A DNA stretch of 64,000 nt from Neobacillus endophyticus (lineage in GTDB: Bacteria > Bacillota > Bacilli > Bacillales > Cytobacillaceae): the NCBI RefSeq assembly GCF_013248975.1, contig NZ_JABRWH010000001.1, positions 4,112,001 to 4,176,000 of the forward strand. The letters run 5' to 3'. A program made the translations under genes and the position numbers. Position 1 is the stretch's first letter. The number at the start of each line of letters is the position of its first letter. Below, in pieces: positions 30,501 through 39,424 of this stretch. The notes under the pieces were generated by a model. That model had not been told where the DNA came from and did not search any database. It was given only the letters and a program-made list of their open reading frames with translations.

Positions 30501-32286
30501 GTTCATGTTCTTCTAGTTTGCGATAAAGGGTGGCCAAACTTATTTCCAATTCATGAGCCATTAATTTTTTTGATTTTACACTGGCACCATATTTGTCTAA
30601 TAAATTCTTTAGAATATATTTTTCTTCCATTTGCAATCGTTTTTTTAGACTTAATTCACTCGACTGTCCATTTGGTTTTCGCCAATTGAGGATACGGCGC
30701 GGCAGACTTTCGGGCGTAATTTTTGTTGTGGTTTCCATATTCACTGCGTACTCTACCGCATTTTCCAACTCTCTGATATTTCCTGGCCAATTATATTCCT
30801 GCAAAATTTTGATCGTTTCATCATCAAATTCTTCTATGGGCTTATTGGCAATTTTCATGTGTTTCTGAAGAAAATGATTCATTAGAATGGGGATGTCACT
30901 CATCCTCTCCTTTAATGGAGGAATGGAGATTGGAATCACGTTTAAACGAAAATATAAATCTGCCCGGAATTCTCCGTCTAACACAGCTTGTTCCAAATTT
31001 TTGTTAGTAGCAGCCATGACCCTGACATTAATCGGAATTGATTTCGTTCCGCCGACCCTTTCGATTTCCTTTGTTTGCAAAACATGCAGCAGTTTAATCT
31101 GAAGATGTAGAGGCATATCGCCGATTTCATCCAGAAAAATCGTTCCTTTATCCGCTAATTCGAATTTCCCTACTTTTCCTTGTCTTCTGGCACCTGTAAA
31201 TGCGCCATTTTCATAACCGAACAACTCACTCTCTAATAAAGAATCAGGAATGGCCCCGCAATTGACATTAATGAATGGACCTCCTCGCCGTTCCCCTGCA
31301 TGATGGATGGCCATAGCCAAGAGGCCTTTCCCTGTCCCGGTTTCTCCTGTAATTAATATGGTTGAATGGCTATTACAAATCTTGCTCGCCTGTTCCTTTA
31401 ATTTCTTCAACGGCTCACTTTCCCCGATCACTTCATCTATCGAAGAAAGTCGGTGTGAGCTAGTCATAGAGTAAGCCAACCTACGAACATCAGAACTTTT
31501 TCGAATAGAAGACACTGCCCCAATAATCTGGTTCTTCAGCCGAATGGGTGATGTGGATACTAGAAATTCGGTTTGCACTCCTTTTATTTCGTACGTTTCC
31601 TCTTTTTCTTTATAAGCTTCTCCCGTTGTTAGTACCTCCAGCATCGGAGACCCTGGAAGCACTTCAGAAAGCGACCTTCCGATCAGTTCTCCTCTTTTAC
31701 GTTTAAAAAGAGTTTCAACAGGAGGATTAATGTGATTAATCACCCCCGTATCATCTATTGCCACAATTCCCTCATGGATCGATTCAATAATGGTATTTAA
31801 TTGAATAGTCGTTAATTGTATTTTTTTAATCGCTTCTTGTTCAGCAATTTTCCCCGCTAATAATTTTTCCATCTGCTCTAAAAATTCGAGCATTTGGGTT
31901 TTATTTTCGAGCAGCTGCTTTTGCTGTTCCTCTGAAAATGCCAACAGGCCCAGAACGCCAATAGCTCGTCCCTGATAGCGGATTGGACAACAAATTTCCG
32001 CATACTCCTCCACTTGACTCGTAATATAGGAAGGGTCATAGTGAGGATCATTTCGTGCATCCTCCACAATATAGGGTTGATTAGTAGTTAACACTCTTCC
32101 ATATAAAAACCCTGCATCTCTAAAACCATTTTCCTCCTTTTTATTGATACGTTTTTTGATTTTGCCCGTCCCGGCGACAACGGTCATCGCGTCATCTATT
32201 ACTTCTGTATCCAGCTTTAAGGCCGCCGAAATGGCTGACGCAATCTCCTGTACCTGAACCTGAAACTCCATCAAACGGCTGGTCAC
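30475..32286 (-). CDS. Sigma-54-dependent enhancer-binding regulator (GAF-PAS-AAA+-Fis)
   Basis: 603 residues in the classical order: GAF-like sensor (about 1-150), PAS domain (about 165-265), AAA+ ATPase (about 285-510) with Walker A GETGTGKG at 314-321, the sigma-54 contact loop GAFTGA at 361-366 and Walker B TIFLDEIGD at 382-390, then a Fis-type helix-turn-helix at about 560-595. GTG start five bases after GGAGGG. Most likely it activates the adjacent aminotransferase promoter; the signal is unknown. It ends at its own terminator. Confidence 0.95.
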   Translation of the reverse strand: MTSRLMEFQVQVQEIASAISAALKLDTEVIDDAMTVVAGTGKIKKRINKKEENGFRDAGFLYGRVLTTNQPYIVEDARNDPHYDPSYITSQVEEYAEICCPIRYQGRAIGVLGLLAFSEEQQKQLLENKTQMLEFLEQMEKLLAGKIAEQEAIKKIQLTTIQLNTIIESIHEGIVAIDDTGVINHINPPVETLFKRKRGELIGRSLSEVLPGSPMLEVLTTGEAYKEKEETYEIKGVQTEFLVSTSPIRLKNQIIGAVSSIRKSSDVRRLAYSMTSSHRLSSIDEVIGESEPLKKLKEQASKICNSHSTILITGETGTGKGLLAMAIHHAGERRGGPFINVNCGAIPDSLLESELFGYENGAFTGARRQGKVGKFELADKGTIFLDEIGDMPLHLQIKLLHVLQTKEIERVGGTKSIPINVRVMAATNKNLEQAVLDGEFRADLYFRLNVIPISIPPLKERMSDIPILMNHFLQKHMKIANKPIEEFDDETIKILQEYNWPGNIRELENAVEYAVNMETTTKITPESLPRRILNWRKPNGQSSELSLKKRLQMEEKYILKNLLDKYGASVKSKKLMAHELEISLATLYRKLEEHELLKFEKSF

Positions 32287-32428
32287 ATTATCCCTCCAAA
32301 ACGATTAAAAAGATTGGATGTCACATCATTCTGTTTATTAATAACATTTTATACTAAATGACGGTTCGTTTTTTGCTGTTTTTTATTTTCTAGTCATTTT
32401 TAAAATATAGTAACCTAGAAAATAGAAA

Positions 32429-32449
32429 AGGCATCTAATGCAGATGCCT
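32429..32449 (-). terminator. Intrinsic terminator
   Basis: AGGCATC/GATGCCT arms followed by TTTCTATTTTC on the minus strand, just after the stop of the small 60-residue gene. Confidence 0.75.
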
Positions 32450-32461
32450 GATAGGTGGTAT

Positions 32462-32644
32462 TTAATGAAGGACGAACCCTCGCTGAAAATGATTCATATC
32501 GGTTAGTTCAAGTATATATTCTAAATTATGAATCTCATTTAGAAGGATTTCTCTTTCTGCCAAGGTTAAGTTTGGATTCTCCAATTTCTTCTGCAGCACA
32601 CGTTTCGATGTCTCTAATTTTTCTTTCACTTCTTCAAAGTTCAT
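32462..32644 (-). CDS. Small helical protein, function unknown
   Basis: 60 residues from ATG 32644, which has GGGAG eight bases upstream; the frame is open 13 codons further. The sequence is strongly helical and charged (NFEEVKEKLETSKRVLQKKL), with a short hydrophobic tail ending FQRGFVLH. No family is recognised. Followed directly by a terminator, so a monocistronic unit is likely. Confidence 0.65.
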   Translation of the reverse strand: MNFEEVKEKLETSKRVLQKKLENPNLTLAEREILLNEIHNLEYILELTDMNHFQRGFVLH

Positions 32645-32820
32645 GTTCAAGACTCCCTTTTCTGTTCTTCTTTTATACCGCATTCTTTTATATCTAAATT
32701 ATAGTAAAAAAACACCGTTGTTCACGGCGCAGATGTTGAAGATTCGTGACACTTATGTTTCAGAATTTGGAACACATGGGAGTCTTGATTTTTAGAAAAA
32801 TGATACTTTCTTAAGAATAT

Positions 32821-33954
32821 TTAATTAAATATTTGATTCCAATAGTTCGCATTCATAAATCTTAATTCCCAAACTGCCGATCCTGCCAGATGGTATTTGG
32901 ATACTAGATCAATGTAAAGGTTTAATGACTTTGCTGTTGGCAGCCATATTTTATATTGCAGGTTATTGGCATAGTAAGAGGTGTAATATTCACCTAACGA
33001 GGGATCCCAGGATAGATTACGGCGATTTTTGGTGACTAAACTTTCAACATATTGAATCGGCTCTGCTGGGTCTTTCACAATTTTCCCTTGGGGATTTTGC
33101 TGCCAAATCCTTGTATAACCTGGGACACCCATGATGATTTTATCTGCCGGAATGCCAGTTTGAATGAATTCTTGCACATTTTCCTTTAGCCACGATAAGG
33201 ATGTAACAGGGCCTGGTACCGGATCCGTTCCCCAATGCTCGTCATAGCCCATAAACACAATATAATCGCAGTATTTTCCAATAATGTCATGATCAAATGG
33301 TGAACCATTATTATTTCTGCCATTTGGATCAGGTGGAAGATCGATGGATAAGACAATAGACGTTTTATTTAATTCTGAAGATAGATTTTTGATAAATTGA
33401 GAAAATGCTCCACGGTCAGCGCGGCTCACATTTTCAATATCCAGATTAACGCCATACCAATGGTTGTGTACGGCATTTTGGTGAATATTTTTAATAATCT
33501 GCTTGGTTTTCGTATGGTTTGTTAGGAATTCATGGACTTTTGTGTTTGTATCTGTGTCCATCATGATTCGTGCCCATATGACTTTACCCTCTGCTAGAAT
33601 CTTGTTTGTTAACACCGCATTCGAATTTACTTGGAGATTGAAATGGTTATCAATCGTGGCAGAATCTGGTGATACAACTGTTAAGTTCTTATAGTCAGCC
33701 AGGCCTTGAACATTGGGAAGAGTACCTGAAACCCAGCCAAGTGTGATGGAGGATGCTTTACCAGTTTGAGATGTACCGTTAGTAGAACTTTGCTTTGCTC
33801 CTACCCCATGATTAGGAGCAGTGTTGCTCCCTCCAATATACACAATCATACTGGGGACCAGCAGCACCAATGAAAAAAGCAAAATGGCCATCATCCAAAA
33901 AGATGGATGAAATCGGACCTGACTCGATTTCCAGTTAAATATGTTCTTAATCAT
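32821..33954 (-). CDS. Membrane-anchored GH18 glycosyl hydrolase
   Basis: A 377-residue protein with one N-terminal membrane helix (about 20-41), a Ser/Thr/Gly-rich linker to about 70 and a glycosidase-18 TIM barrel (about 70-375). The catalytic motif appears as YGVNLDIEN (residues 167-175) with Glu 174 as proton donor. The usual first Asp of DGxDxDxE is Tyr, as in some spore-cortex members. MGYDEHW is the typical strand-6 motif. Probably acts on peptidoglycan or chitin-like sugars outside the membrane. It follows the prenyl-synthase gene by 31 bases and is likely co-transcribed. Confidence 0.88.
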   Translation of the reverse strand: MIKNIFNWKSSQVRFHPSFWMMAILLFSLVLLVPSMIVYIGGSNTAPNHGVGAKQSSTNGTSQTGKASSITLGWVSGTLPNVQGLADYKNLTVVSPDSATIDNHFNLQVNSNAVLTNKILAEGKVIWARIMMDTDTNTKVHEFLTNHTKTKQIIKNIHQNAVHNHWYGVNLDIENVSRADRGAFSQFIKNLSSELNKTSIVLSIDLPPDPNGRNNNGSPFDHDIIGKYCDYIVFMGYDEHWGTDPVPGPVTSLSWLKENVQEFIQTGIPADKIIMGVPGYTRIWQQNPQGKIVKDPAEPIQYVESLVTKNRRNLSWDPSLGEYYTSYYANNLQYKIWLPTAKSLNLYIDLVSKYHLAGSAVWELRFMNANYWNQIFN

Positions 33955-33985
33955 TAATCCTCCTTTCCAACCATTAATAGAACTC

Positions 33986-36352
33986 TTAACGACTCCTGTT
34001 CACGATATAGTTCATTAAATGTTTTAAAAACGCAGGCTGACTCGGGATGTGTTGCCATGCTTCGATCGCAAGGCAGTAATTCTCCCACATATCTTTTCGT
34101 GCCCCTTCCAGACCTAAAACGGACACAAAGGTTGAACTGTCATTTTCATCATCTTTTCCAATCGGCTTGCCCATCAAGTCCATTTCGCCTTCCACATCCA
34201 ACAGATCATCCTTAATTTGAAACGCAATGCCTGCGTGATAAGCGAATCTTTTTAAAGCCATCATTTCAGTTTCATTTGCCTTAGCAAGGATCGCTGGCAT
34301 AATGAGTGATGCTTCAAAGGCAATACTTGTTTTATAAGCACATAACAGATTCAAATGTTGCAGTGTTAATGTTTTTCCTTTCGAGTCCAAATCCATTGCC
34401 TGACCTTCGCACATAAGCTCTGTCTTTTTTGCTGAATAATGAATCAGTCTTAAAACCGCGTCGGGATCGAACCGGTTCAGAGAAGCTTGCTCCTCGATCG
34501 CCTTCTGTGTTAAAAATAAACCCGTTAATTCTGCAACTGCAATTGTTTTTGCTTTGTGGAGAGTCGGCCTGCCTCTGCGTATGTGAGAATTATCCTGTGA
34601 TGGCAAATCATCAAAAATTAGGGAGGCGGTATGCATATACTCCAATGATTTCAGTAAAGGCTCTATCGCCCTTTGTTCCAATCCATATTCATTCACTCCC
34701 ATTACCCATGTTATGATGGGTCGGAGCCGCTTTCCGCCTGCCTCCAGACAATAGTTCGCTGCTTCAATCATCTGATTTTTCATGATGGATCCATTATCAT
34801 CTAAAGGAATCCGTAAGAGGCTGTTAATTTTGTCGCGGACATGGTCAACAGTATCTAAAAATTCCTGCTGCTCTTTTCGTTCATTTTTCAACATGAAAAT
34901 CATGTGGTCTCGAAGCAGCTTGTCAAAAAAGTCTACATCACCTGCTTTTCGGACCATTTTTTGCAAGAGACGTTGAAAGGATGGGTTTCCGAACGAAAAA
35001 AGCTCCATTACCTCATGATATTTTTGGGTTCCTATTCTTTTTTTAAAACGTTTCAGGCCATTAATGGCCCGATTAAGGATGACTTCTCTCGTCTTGGGGT
35101 CTGAGTGATACACATCGTGGATCAAGTTTGCAATCACGGCCCAATATAATTCAAACGGGTTAATAAGATCTGGACGCTGATTATGATGTTTTAAATAATA
35201 CGTATATGGAGTAACAGCACCATCTTTGAGATCGTCGAACATATCGGCAAAATCATCAGCCAATTGGTTATATAAGCCGTAAAAGAAAGTACGTGACTCA
35301 AAACCTTCATCCTCGGCTGGTTCGATGACCGAACGTGCGATTAACCTGGAAGAAGAGGATTTTAAAATAATCGGAATATATAAATCTTCATTTCTATAAT
35401 GACGATTGGCAAGATTTTTAATCCGATCCACTTCCTGTGAATGAAAAAAGACATAGGCTTGTTCAAAAAATTTGCTGCTCGTCTCGTGTGGCTGCTGGGC
35501 TTTAATATACGTAAAAGCTGATTCAAGCTCTGATTGAATATATTGCATAAAGTTTGCGTTTTTTCCCATCCAATTTCTCTGCTTTGGTACAGATCCTGTA
35601 ATAAGGGTGGTCCGAATCATATCAGAATATTGTTGTTTCTCTTGAGAGGATAAGATATTAGCATCTAGGAGATCATCAATGAAGGGATAGGTTAACCCAT
35701 AGGAATAGCCGAGTCTTATCGCCTGATCCAATTTTTGCCTGCGTTCTTCAGGCGGCAAATCCTCATTCATATCAACCAAAGCGTGCATCATCACACCCGC
35801 TATAATTTTGATCAGTTTGCGCTGAGCATGTTCCGCTTCCAAACCCTTCGGTATATTCTTAGATACTGTTCTTAATTTATCAAACAACCAGATGATGGCA
35901 GATTCAATCTTTTCTTTCTGAGCCCAGCGGTACATCGCAGCCATGTTTAGGTCATTCTTCTTCTCAGAAGAATCCAGCTTGGTTATATAATTTTTCAAGC
36001 TGCCAATTGTCCTTTGAAGCTTCGATATTGTATCTGGATCATCTAAGGTTTTGCCAAGATCCCGAAGGAAAAGATAGGAAATACTGCGTTCCAGATAAGG
36101 ATCAAGTTTTCCTGTGTACTTCAACCATTGGAGATAATGTTGATATCCTTCCGCTTCTGATTTTTTCTTACGGAGAGAAATGCTTGGCAAATGATGAATA
36201 TGCTGTTGCTTCCAAACTTGAAAATCATTTGTTAAAACAGAAACATAAGTTTTATTGGATACCTGTTCGAAAAGGGTTTGAAAATATTGTGCAGCCTTCT
36301 GCTCCGCCAGCTGATAGCATGCATCCGCATTTTTTATTAACTCCTCATTCAT
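33986..36352 (-). CDS. Tandem prenyl-synthase-like protein (788 residues)
   Basis: Start ATG 36352, nine bases after AGAGG; a TTG nine bases earlier overlaps that site. Numbering from this start, the C-terminal part (about 500-788) is a polyprenyl diphosphate synthase with GGKRLRP, first Asp motif DDLPSQD (581-587) and second DDLLD (715-719). The N-terminal 490 residues are helical and contain FIDDLLD (224-230) and DDFADMFDD (366-374), reminiscent of a second isoprenoid-synthase-like domain. Usual synthases are about 300 residues. The product cannot be predicted. Downstream lies a GH18 gene in the same apparent unit. Confidence 0.85.
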   Translation of the reverse strand: MNEELIKNADACYQLAEQKAAQYFQTLFEQVSNKTYVSVLTNDFQVWKQQHIHHLPSISLRKKKSEAEGYQHYLQWLKYTGKLDPYLERSISYLFLRDLGKTLDDPDTISKLQRTIGSLKNYITKLDSSEKKNDLNMAAMYRWAQKEKIESAIIWLFDKLRTVSKNIPKGLEAEHAQRKLIKIIAGVMMHALVDMNEDLPPEERRQKLDQAIRLGYSYGLTYPFIDDLLDANILSSQEKQQYSDMIRTTLITGSVPKQRNWMGKNANFMQYIQSELESAFTYIKAQQPHETSSKFFEQAYVFFHSQEVDRIKNLANRHYRNEDLYIPIILKSSSSRLIARSVIEPAEDEGFESRTFFYGLYNQLADDFADMFDDLKDGAVTPYTYYLKHHNQRPDLINPFELYWAVIANLIHDVYHSDPKTREVILNRAINGLKRFKKRIGTQKYHEVMELFSFGNPSFQRLLQKMVRKAGDVDFFDKLLRDHMIFMLKNERKEQQEFLDTVDHVRDKINSLLRIPLDDNGSIMKNQMIEAANYCLEAGGKRLRPIITWVMGVNEYGLEQRAIEPLLKSLEYMHTASLIFDDLPSQDNSHIRRGRPTLHKAKTIAVAELTGLFLTQKAIEEQASLNRFDPDAVLRLIHYSAKKTELMCEGQAMDLDSKGKTLTLQHLNLLCAYKTSIAFEASLIMPAILAKANETEMMALKRFAYHAGIAFQIKDDLLDVEGEMDLMGKPIGKDDENDSSTFVSVLGLEGARKDMWENYCLAIEAWQHIPSQPAFLKHLMNYIVNRSR

Positions 36353-36463
36353 ACTATCCAACCTCTACAATTTACTATATGAAAACTGCACAGAAATATA
36401 GTTATATATAATCCTAATTGAATATGATTATAACCATATCGGCAAAGTTCAAGTAAAAATAAA

Positions 36464-36486
36464 AAGCTACTCTAAAAGAGCAGCTT
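36464..36486 (-). terminator. Terminator of the holin-like gene
   Basis: AAGCTGCTC/GAGTAGCTT arms overlapping the stop codon, then TTTATTTTT on the minus strand. Confidence 0.75.
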
Positions 36487-36871
36487 ACTTTCCTTTGGAA
36501 ACGGCATGTTCGATTAAAGTGGAAATCAACGGTTCCACATCAGCCTCCGTTTTGTTTAAGAGCTGGATAAATGAGGAACCTTGAGATTTGACGGCAGCCA
36601 TTGCGTCTTTTTTTACTTGTTCGGCAAATTCCGGTGACCACGCTTGTTTTGCTTTAATATCTGTTACGATCCTTTGATTAAAATCTGCGACAACTGAATC
36701 TGCAATTTTGGCTAACCCATCGATGGCATTGCTAGCAACCGCTGCCGTTTTTTCCTGAGTATGAGCATGAATAAAATTCTTTATTTTCGGCGTAATGACG
36801 GCAATCCCTGCTGTTGCCGCTGTATATAATAAACCGCTTAAAGCTTCAACAAATTGAGATTCTAATGACAT
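36485..36871 (-). CDS. Holin-like protein (phage LLH family resemblance)
   Basis: 128 residues from ATG 36871, with GGAGGG at good spacing; the frame is open far upstream but without a ribosome site. N-terminal hydrophobic segment (about 10-27, ending ITPKIKNFI), then an amphipathic Ala/Val/Lys-rich helical tail. This resembles LLH-type phage holins, but there are no other phage genes nearby, so a stand-alone chromosomal relative is likely. Confidence 0.55.
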   Translation of the reverse strand: MSLESQFVEALSGLLYTAATAGIAVITPKIKNFIHAHTQEKTAAVASNAIDGLAKIADSVVADFNQRIVTDIKAKQAWSPEFAEQVKKDAMAAVKSQGSSFIQLLNKTEADVEPLISTLIEHAVSKGK

Positions 36872-37026
36872 GATCATCCCTCCTTGTACTTTATATGTAT
36901 GTTTAAATGGGTACACTTGTTCAAATAATTTTAAGAATACGAGGGTGATAGAAATATCGTAAAAAGAAGGATTGTCTGGTTTTGACAAAGAATAACAATA
37001 AAGGAATCCGAACAGGGGGAAATGAA

Positions 37027-37854
37027 ATGGTAACGACAAAAGAATTGTTAGAGATAAAAAGTCTTCAAGAAATTTGCGAAAAAGGTGGAGGTTTTGAGCT
37101 GAAGCTGAATCACGATATGCTGGAAAACCGGTCTTGGAAATGTAAAGAGGATTTCTTCCAATATGAAAACGGACAGCTTGTCGGGTTTTTAGGCAGCTAT
37201 ACTTTCGGTAATAAAGTTGAGCTTTGCGGCATGGTACATCCGGATTATCGAAGAAGAGGCATTTTTTCGCGTTTGCTGAAACAGGGCCTGGATTTGGCAA
37301 AACAGCAAGGTGCCACAACCATTTTGCTAAATGCTCCTACCGACTCCAATTCTGCCAAGGAATTCTTAAAAACCGTTCCATGTACCTTTAAGATCGCAGA
37401 ATATCAAATGAAATGGCAAGAAGCCGAGTTGGTGGAGGACCCTTCAATTACCTTAAGAACAGCCGTTTCTGAGGAGGATTGGGAGGCGCAAATACAACTT
37501 GAAGTTCTTTGCTTTGGATTTCTAGAGAAGGAAGCGCGGGAATATAACCAAAGAACTCGGTATAGAACCCATGATCAACATTTCATTATTGAAGCAGCTG
37601 GAAAAACAGCTGGAAAAATGCGTGTTTCCGAAAAGGATGGTGAAGCGTGGATTTACGGATTTGCCATTTATCCTGAACTTCAAGGCAAAGGTATTGGCAG
37701 AAAAGCACTCTCCAAAGCCGTATCATTGGAGCATCAAAAAGGCTTCTCTATTTTTCTTGAGGTAGAAGCCAAAAACGCTCATGCATTGCGGCTTTATGAA
37801 TCGTGCGGGTTCAGAAGCTATCATTCCCAGGATTATTACCAATACATTGGTTAA
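37027..37854 (+). CDS. Tandem GNAT N-acetyltransferase
   Basis: 275 residues from ATG 37027 with GGGGG seven bases upstream; a TTG 45 bases earlier is open but unsupported. Two GNAT folds: the N-terminal half has MVHPDYRRRGIFSRLL (acetyl-CoA-binding R/Q-x-x-G-x-G/A pattern), the C-terminal half has IYPELQGKGIGRKAL and ends with LRLYESCGF. Acceptor unknown. Transcribed away from the holin-like gene, followed by a good terminator. Confidence 0.88.
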   Translation: MVTTKELLEIKSLQEICEKGGGFELKLNHDMLENRSWKCKEDFFQYENGQLVGFLGSYTFGNKVELCGMVHPDYRRRGIFSRLLKQGLDLAKQQGATTILLNAPTDSNSAKEFLKTVPCTFKIAEYQMKWQEAELVEDPSITLRTAVSEEDWEAQIQLEVLCFGFLEKEAREYNQRTRYRTHDQHFIIEAAGKTAGKMRVSEKDGEAWIYGFAIYPELQGKGIGRKALSKAVSLEHQKGFSIFLEVEAKNAHALRLYESCGFRSYHSQDYYQYIG

Positions 37855-37865
37855 GATTTAATCAA

Positions 37866-37900
37866 GCTGGACCGTTTTCATATAATAGTCCAGCCTTTTT
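37866..37900 (+). terminator. Intrinsic terminator
   Basis: GCTGGAC/GTCCAGC arms followed by CTTTTT on the plus strand. Confidence 0.85.
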
Positions 37901-37944
37901 CATGACTTTTAAAAAAGGATAGTCTCAGCATATAGCTATGCTGG

Positions 37945-38455
37945 GTCTATCCTTTTAGTTAATAATTGTTGCTCTAAAACCATTTTTACTGCTTCCTTAA
38001 TTTCCTGATATCCTGTACAACGGCAAAGATTAGATTGCATCCATTCCTCTATAATATTATCATCTGCATTTGGAAATTTTTCAGCTAATCATGGCAGTTC
38101 AAAACAAATCCAGGTGTACAAAATCCACATTGGATTGCCCACTTCTCAATAAAAGCTTTTGGAATAGGAGAGTTCATTAAACCTTCAATTGTAGTAATAG
38201 GCTGATGGATGTTTTCAATTGGATATGATATGGAAAGATTTCTCCGGTTACGATCGCTCGAATACCAGGGACTTTCCATGCCTCATTGAGCTTAATTGAT
38301 TTTATTCTTGCATGTGCCTGTTTACTGGTCACCAATTTGGTATGTAATTGACCATGAGAGAAAAAATCCCCTGTAAATCTAATTGCTCCCGTGGACTTAT
38401 CCATAGCATCTATTCTTTGTTCGGGCTTTCCTACTGAGATATTTCCATTTTCCAT
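37945..38455 (-). pseudogene. Collapsed xanthine dehydrogenase genes (pucD/pucE remnant)
   Basis: The first 80 codons (ATG 38455) match the start of the molybdenum-binding subunit (GKPEQRIDAMDKSTGAIRFTGDF type). Near 38230 the frame switches to the end of the [2Fe-2S] subunit: ITTIEGL, WAIQCGFCTPGFVL and NLCRCTGYQEI with the cluster cysteines. The small-subunit part carries two compensating one-base shifts near 38090. In B. subtilis pucD precedes pucE, so one large internal deletion explains the junction. The protein cannot be functional. Confidence 0.85.
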
Positions 38456-38728
38456 CATGATAATGCCCCCAATTTTTCGTAAAAAATTAAAAGGATTAAA
38501 AGTTGTTTGTTTCATCATCCATTTTTATCCATACAAAAGTGTATTATTCAATCCCTTTAGTTTAATCCGTAAAATTGGGATTGTTCATTTTGAATAAAAA
38601 TAATTACACAACAGACGATTTAATGAGATTTTTCAATTTTCGAGGATAAATCCGTATAAATGACTTTTTACCAATTATTTGATAAATCACTATAAACTAG
38701 TTAATATAAAAAAATAGGAGGATAAATA

Positions 38729-38992
38729 ATGATGGATTTACAAATATTTTTTCAATGGCATAAACTATTACATTTTATATTACCAATGATCACCATTTTT
38801 GCGTTGCATAAACATTTTGGGCTATTTAAGGTCTGCTTTGTTTTATTGGCTGTTGGAGTTCTAAAGGAAATTTACGATACTATTGTCCAAACAGACCCGT
38901 TATGGATATCAGTAACAGATATGGTCTTTAATCTAGTCGGTATACTATTAGGAATAGTTATATTAAGTTTAAAAGATAAACTTTTTCGCTAG
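38729..38992 (+). CDS. Small VanZ/YfiM-like membrane protein
   Basis: 87 residues, GGAGG seven bases before ATG. Three hydrophobic segments. HKLLHFILP near the start, LKEIYD in the middle and a final VGILLGI are features of small VanZ/DUF2279-type membrane proteins. Function unknown. No partner gene. Confidence 0.65.
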   Translation: MMDLQIFFQWHKLLHFILPMITIFALHKHFGLFKVCFVLLAVGVLKEIYDTIVQTDPLWISVTDMVFNLVGILLGIVILSLKDKLFR

Positions 38993-39424
38993 ATTTGCTT
39001 TTATAGGTCAAATAGGACTTAATAGTAGCTGCATAGGTAATCAAAGGTTCCCAACCACCTCAAAACCAGCACCCCCTATACCTAATATGCAATATGAACC
39101 TAATATCATTTTGGTTTATTCCAACTCTTCAAAAATCTCGAATTCCAAATGATATATATCTTCATTAAGCACTTTTTAATGATAAATACTTTTAATAGTT
39201 TAATAAGAGTACTGAAAAAATCCGAAGCGATTTCAGTGCCTTCCTATTTAGGTAGGCGAGTTTTTAAGGAAAGCACGCTTTAGTAGATTTACATCGAGTT
39301 AACACTTTACTACATTAAACGAAAAAAACGCCAAAAAAAAGAGGATATAATCCTTCATAGATTTATCCCCTAAACATTTTGACTTCTTTTCCTTCACCTA
39401 ATGGAAGGAGGAGAAATTACAGAC
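38993..39424. other. Intergenic region
   Basis: AT-rich DNA between convergent genes with only weak inverted repeats (ACTGAAA/TTTCAGT at about 39211-39240). No gene seen. Confidence 0.5.

Noticed and set aside
36485..37318. 277-residue reading of the holin-like frame
   Set aside because: The upstream 149 codons overlap the divergent promoter region and a GNAT gene on the other strand; the ribosome site supports the start at 36871.
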